A stretch of 5,036 bases of DNA from Gemmatimonadaceae bacterium (lineage in GTDB: Bacteria; Gemmatimonadota; Gemmatimonadetes; Gemmatimonadales; Gemmatimonadaceae), in the NCBI GenBank assembly GCA_014379705.1, contig JACMLI010000647.1, positions 1 through 5,036 of the forward strand, in the 5' to 3' direction. The stretch's first letter is position 1. Each line of letters opens with the position of its first letter. Made by a program: the position numbers and the translations under genes. Shown piece by piece: positions 1 through 5,036 of this stretch. Under the pieces are notes generated by a model. The model did no database searches and had not been told where the DNA came from. It saw only the letters and a list, made by a program, of their open reading frames with translations.

Positions 1-25
1 GGGCGACCTCGGTGACGCCCCTGGA

Positions 26-2485
<2,460 letters not shown>

Positions 2486-2652
2486 GAATGGGCGGACGCA
2501 GCTTGCGGAAACGAGGCGTGACGCACCGTCGACCAAACAATGGTCAACGGCTGAAGTGTGAAGCTAAGGAGCCGGTAGAGCGACGAACAGAGCAACCGGT
2601 TGGAGGGACTGCCTGACGTCGTTGCGCGGAGACCTCACGCGACCAGGGCCAG
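2486..2652. other. Intergenic region: lon leader and 3' flank of the sulfatase-fold gene
   Basis: This 167-base gap separates two genes on the minus strand. It must contain the end of the upstream transcript, or the promoter and leader of lon, or both. Visible elements are the inverted repeat at 2528-2548, an 8-base palindrome AACCGGTT at 2594-2601, and the word CTTAGCTTC (minus strand, 2568 to 2560), which also occurs just ahead of ffh. A CCGGT/ACCGG pair (2572-2576 and 2595-2599) could form a 5-bp stem with an 18-base loop, but no T tract follows, so it is not a convincing terminator. No small gene with a plausible start and ribosome binding site was found here. Confidence 0.5.
2528..2548. 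promoter_or_regulatory. Imperfect inverted repeat upstream of lon, possible operator
   Basis: The arms GTCGACCA (2528-2535) and TGGTCAAC (2541-2548) match at 7 of 8 positions across a 5-base centre AACAA. The element lies 43-63 bases upstream of the lon ATG. On the minus strand it contains TTGACC (2547 to 2542), which resembles a -35 hexamer, but no good -10 follows at normal spacing. The arms resemble neither CIRCE (HrcA) nor the HspR box (HAIR), the two repeats I would check first ahead of a heat-shock protease gene. A dimeric repressor site or a chance repeat are both possible. Confidence 0.35.
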
Positions 2653-4458
2653 CTACGGCCTCCGGGGGGCGATCGAGTCCACCAGTCGCCTCCCCTTGGC
2701 GAGGGACGCGGCGAAGCGCGGGTCGGCCGCGAGGTTGTTGGCCTCGGCGCTGTCGGTGCGAAGGTTGAAGAGGAGTTCTTCCTTCGGGTGGCGTATGTAG
2801 TGCAGGGAGTCCAGTACGATCGAGAAGAGCGGGCCCGTCTTGTTCGGGAACCGGTCGGCGACGTTGGCCCCCTGATGCGCATAGGCGAACACCGGACTGA
2901 CGGGAACCTTGACTCCGTCGGTCATGAGCGGTGCGAGCGACGTGCCGCCGAACTCCGCCGGCAGCTGCCCCCGCGACACGTCGATGAGGGTCGCGCCGAC
3001 GTCGCGCAGGGAGACCGCGGTCGACACGCGCACGCCGGCGGGGACACGTCCCGGATATCGCAGGAGGAACGGCACCCAGAGCAGGTCGCGATAGACCATG
3101 TTCGAATGGCCGACGAACTCGTGCTCGCCTAACAACTCGCCATGGTCGCTGACCACCGCGATGATGGTGCGGTCGAGGACACCCTGCGCCTGAAGCGAGT
3201 CCATGACGCGCCCCAACTGCTGGTCGACGAAGGCCACTGCCGCGTCGTAGCGATCGAAGGCAGGGGACTTCCCGCCGGTGAACCGCGCGCTGATCTCCGG
3301 CGGCGCAAAGCGCGGCCGGTGGGCATCGTAGTAGTTGAGGAACGCGAAGAACGGTCGGTCGCGCGGGAGCGCGCGCTGCCATGCGAGGAACTCATCGCTT
3401 ACCGTCGTGCCGCGCTTCAGGTCGAACGAGAGGTTGGTGGGCGACTGCAAGGGGATGTATCGCAGCGCGACCCACGCGTCGCGCAGCGACCTGGCTTCGC
3501 TGAGGTCGCTGACCTTGCTCGCCTGCCACGGGAGGCCACCGTACTGCACCTGGCGCGCGGTGCGCACGTAGTCACTCCACCGTTCGAAGCCACGACTCAG
3601 CTTCGCGTCCCAGCCGGTGTAAACCGCATTCCCCGTGAATCCGGCGGTGCGATAGCCTCGCTGCTGGAAACTCTCGGCGAGGGTCGGGACCCCGGCTTCG
3701 AGGCCGCGGCGATAGTTGGCGGCGAGCTCCGTGGGGAACCTGCCGGTGAACATCGACGCATGGGAAGGGAGCGTCCACGGCGCCACCGAATAGGCGCGCT
3801 CGAAGGTCGCTCCTTCACGTCCCATGCGCTCGAGCACCGGTGTGGTGGGCCGGCCGTAGCCATACGCGCTGAGGTTCGCCGCGCGGACCACATCGAAGAC
3901 GACGAGGATGACGTTAGGCGCGGCGGCGTCGGCGGCAGGCAGGCCGGCGATCGCCCGTCGTTCGCCCAGCTGCCGCGTGGCCACGCCGATCAGCGAGGCG
4001 ACACCGAATGCGACAACGAGCCCGGCCGCGGTGCGTTGGAGGTGGATCGGCCATCGCGGGGATTGCGTGGGCAGCATCCGTGCGAGCTGCACCGCGATGC
4101 CGGTGCTGACCAACATGGACGCCCAGGTGGCGATCGCGCCGAATGGGGAGAGGAGGATCAGGCCGGCAGCGATGGTGAACGTCACGAGGGCGATCACGTC
4201 CCACCGGACATGCGGGAGCAGCAGTGCCGCCGCCGCAATGGGGAGCGCGATGGCGAGCGTGAAGAGGGTCCACGAAATGGGCGCCATCCAGATGACGTCA
4301 CGCGACGTGAACACGAGTCGATCGAGCAGGAGCGCGCGCGCCATTTGCACGCTCACCTGAATCGCGGCGCCACAGAGGCCAAGGACCACGGCACTCAGGA
4401 GCACGACGCGCAAGGCGTGAAGCCTTGAGGCCTGCGGATCGGCACCGGAGGTCAGCAT
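2653..4458 (-). CDS. Membrane-anchored sulfatase-fold hydrolase/transferase with a Thr nucleophile position
   Basis: This is a 601-residue protein of the alkaline phosphatase/sulfatase superfamily. Five hydrophobic segments (about 17-39, 55-81, 87-104, 106-127 and 143-161) with basic residues before the first and after the fourth suggest N-inside topology and an extracytoplasmic catalytic domain from about residue 180. That domain starts with NVILVVFDVVRAANLSAYGY; Asp189 is the likely first metal ligand. The nucleophile motif WTLPSHASMFTG puts Thr229 where true sulfatases have Cys or Ser (C/S-x-P-x-R). His380 in NYYDAH, Asp438-His439 in VVSDHGE and His451 in GEHEFVGHS complete the site. The C-terminal stretch (Tyr554 to Ala578, with ELLFNLRTD and NLA) is typical of the sulfatase family end. 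Thr in this role is known from phosphoethanolamine and phosphoglycerol transferases, so phospho-transfer or phosphodiester chemistry on an envelope substrate is more likely than sulfate ester hydrolysis. The substrate is unknown. It lies upstream of lon on the same strand and diverges from ffh. Confidence 0.9.
   Translation of the reverse strand: MLTSGADPQASRLHALRVVLLSAVVLGLCGAAIQVSVQMARALLLDRLVFTSRDVIWMAPISWTLFTLAIALPIAAAALLLPHVRWDVIALVTFTIAAGLILLSPFGAIATWASMLVSTGIAVQLARMLPTQSPRWPIHLQRTAAGLVVAFGVASLIGVATRQLGERRAIAGLPAADAAAPNVILVVFDVVRAANLSAYGYGRPTTPVLERMGREGATFERAYSVAPWTLPSHASMFTGRFPTELAANYRRGLEAGVPTLAESFQQRGYRTAGFTGNAVYTGWDAKLSRGFERWSDYVRTARQVQYGGLPWQASKVSDLSEARSLRDAWVALRYIPLQSPTNLSFDLKRGTTVSDEFLAWQRALPRDRPFFAFLNYYDAHRPRFAPPEISARFTGGKSPAFDRYDAAVAFVDQQLGRVMDSLQAQGVLDRTIIAVVSDHGELLGEHEFVGHSNMVYRDLLWVPFLLRYPGRVPAGVRVSTAVSLRDVGATLIDVSRGQLPAEFGGTSLAPLMTDGVKVPVSPVFAYAHQGANVADRFPNKTGPLFSIVLDSLHYIRHPKEELLFNLRTDSAEANNLAADPRFAASLAKGRRLVDSIAPRRP
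3126..3133 (+). repeat. CGCCTAAC word, copy 3 (inside the sulfatase-fold gene)
   Basis: This exact copy encodes Leu-Gly-Glu (TTA GGC GAG) in the DHGELLGEH metal-site region. It contains the only in-frame TTA codon of this 601-codon gene. Confidence 0.7.
3913..3920 (-). repeat. CGCCTAAC word, copy 4 (opposite orientation)
   Basis: This copy is GTTAGGCG on the plus strand, so CGCCTAAC runs in the same direction as the gene. It encodes Ala-Pro-Asn (GCG CCT AAC) just before the catalytic domain's first strand. Because it uses different codons from copies 1-3, a simple Leu-Gly codon-pair preference does not explain the word. Confidence 0.7.
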
Positions 4459-4546
4459 CGTGGTGGTCGGGGAGTCGTGGCTGCCGTCATGGCCCTAAGG
4501 CAATGACTTGCTTGGGGTTGGGCGCAAAGCTTAGCTTCCGCGCACG
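4459..4546. promoter_or_regulatory. Divergent promoter region between the sulfatase-fold gene and ffh
   Basis: These 88 bases separate two start codons that point away from each other, so promoters for both genes must lie here or inside the genes. Neither leader has a recognisable Shine-Dalgarno sequence. An 11-base palindrome, AAGCT-T-AGCTT, lies at 4527-4537, ten bases before the ffh ATG. No consensus promoter could be named for the minus-strand gene. An ATG on the minus strand 32 bases upstream of its start is out of frame and was not used. Confidence 0.6.
4508..4537 (+). promoter_or_regulatory. Possible ffh promoter with a very short leader
   Basis: TTGCTT (4508-4513) followed after 18 bases by TAGCTT (4532-4537) is the best sigma-70-like pair ahead of ffh. 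The -10 match is weak (3 of 6). If it is real, transcription would start around 4544, only a few bases before the ATG at 4547, giving a nearly leaderless mRNA. This would agree with the missing Shine-Dalgarno sequence. It is a tentative reading. Confidence 0.25.
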
Positions 4547-5036
4547 ATGTTTGACGAGCTCTCAGAAAAAATTGCCGGCGTCTTTGCCAAGCTCCGCGGG
4601 CGCGGGGTCCTGACCGACGCTGATATCAAGGATGGACTGCGCGAGATCCGCCGCGTCCTTCTCGAAGCCGACGTGTCCTTCCAGCTCACGCGCGAGTTCA
4701 TGGAGCGCGTGGAGAAGAAGGCGGTCGGCGTGTCGCAGATCAAGTCCGTCGCACCGGCGCAGCAGTTGGTGAAGATCGTCCACGACGAGCTCACCAGCAT
4801 GCTCGGCGAGCAGCGGGAGGGGCTCAAGCTCAGTTCCGTGCCGCCCACGATCGTGATGATGGTCGGGTTGCAGGGCTCTGGAAAGACGACCACGTCCGGC
4901 AAGCTCGCGCGAAAGCTCAAGTCCGAGGGGCGTGCGACCCGCCTTGTCGCGGCTGACGTCTATCGCCCCGCCGCCATCGACCAGCTCGAGACGCTAGGGC
5001 TCCAGCTCGACGTGCCCGTCTACGCCGATCGCACGA
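4547..5036 (+). CDS. ffh: Signal recognition particle GTPase Ffh (SRP54), 5' part cut by the window edge
   Basis: Only the first 163 codons are present and the frame runs open to the last base. Ffh binds 4.5S RNA and signal sequences of nascent membrane and secreted proteins, and docks with FtsY through paired GTPase domains. The start MFDELSEKI is the classical Ffh N-terminus, which fixes the ATG at 4547. Residues 1 to about 90 form the N-domain four-helix bundle, including VLLEADV at 37-43 (family motif ALLEADV). The G domain begins near residue 100, with the G1 P-loop GLQGSGKTTT at 107-116 and the G2-type motif ADVYRPAA at 136-143. The rest of the G domain and the Met-rich M domain lie beyond the window. 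Sequence quality looks normal, with no frameshift. The gene diverges from the membrane enzyme gene and no ribosome binding site is evident. Confidence 0.97.
   Translation, partial: MFDELSEKIAGVFAKLRGRGVLTDADIKDGLREIRRVLLEADVSFQLTREFMERVEKKAVGVSQIKSVAPAQQLVKIVHDELTSMLGEQREGLKLSSVPPTIVMMVGLQGSGKTTTSGKLARKLKSEGRATRLVAADVYRPAAIDQLETLGLQLDVPVYADRT

Noticed and set aside
1..20. Possible hairpin just past the lon stop (GGGCG and CGCCC arms)
   Set aside because: The stem is only 5 bp with an unpaired 10-base loop, there is no T tract, and the window edge removes the rest. It is not enough to call a terminator.
2572..2599. Stem CCGGT/ACCGG as terminator of the sulfatase-fold gene
   Set aside because: Five base pairs with an 18-base loop and no following T run. 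It could equally be chance in GC-rich DNA.
2594..2601. Palindrome AACCGGTT between the two minus-strand genes
   Set aside because: A single 8-base palindrome is expected by chance at this length. No second copy or promoter context supports a role.
3142..4428. Long open frame on the plus strand opposite the sulfatase-fold gene (428 codons)
   Set aside because: It is a shadow of the real gene: low-complexity Arg/Gly/Glu-rich composition, no domain, no ribosome binding site. The minus strand has clear superfamily motifs throughout.

Overview
The window looks like ordinary chromosomal DNA from a high-GC bacterium (roughly two thirds G+C by eye). It carries two complete genes and one gene cut by the right edge. 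The style of the proteins (a Lon protease, a Thr-type membrane sulfatase-fold enzyme, and an Ffh) and the base composition would fit a lineage such as Gemmatimonadota. That placement is only an impression and was not tested by a search.

Layout. Positions 26-2485 (minus strand) encode a full-length ATP-dependent Lon protease with intact ATPase motifs and an intact Ser-Lys dyad. Positions 2486-2652 are a 167-base gap holding the lon leader, a 21-base imperfect inverted repeat and no convincing terminator. Positions 2653-4458 (minus strand) encode a 601-residue protein with about five N-terminal membrane segments and a sulfatase/alkaline-phosphatase-fold domain whose nucleophile position is Thr. 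Positions 4459-4546 are a short divergent promoter region. From 4547 to the right edge (plus strand) lies the 5' part of ffh, the SRP54 GTPase, covering the N domain and the start of the G domain.

How the genes relate. Lon (cytoplasmic protein quality control) and Ffh (co-translational membrane targeting) are housekeeping genes. The membrane enzyme between them probably acts on an envelope substrate. It may share transcription with lon, but the gap suggests lon has its own promoter. I see no tRNA, rRNA, CRISPR array, insertion sequence or defence system.

The most unusual signal is not a gene. The 8-base word CGCCTAAC (or its complement GTTAGGCG) occurs four times within 3.3 kb. It holds every in-frame TTA leucine codon of the three genes, and one copy is read in the opposite coding sense. 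This looks like a genome-wide signature word (uptake, segregation, recombination or methylation type) and would be simple to test on the full genome. Weaker signals are the inverted repeat ahead of lon, a 9-base word shared by the lon and ffh leaders, and the absence of a visible Shine-Dalgarno sequence at all three starts.
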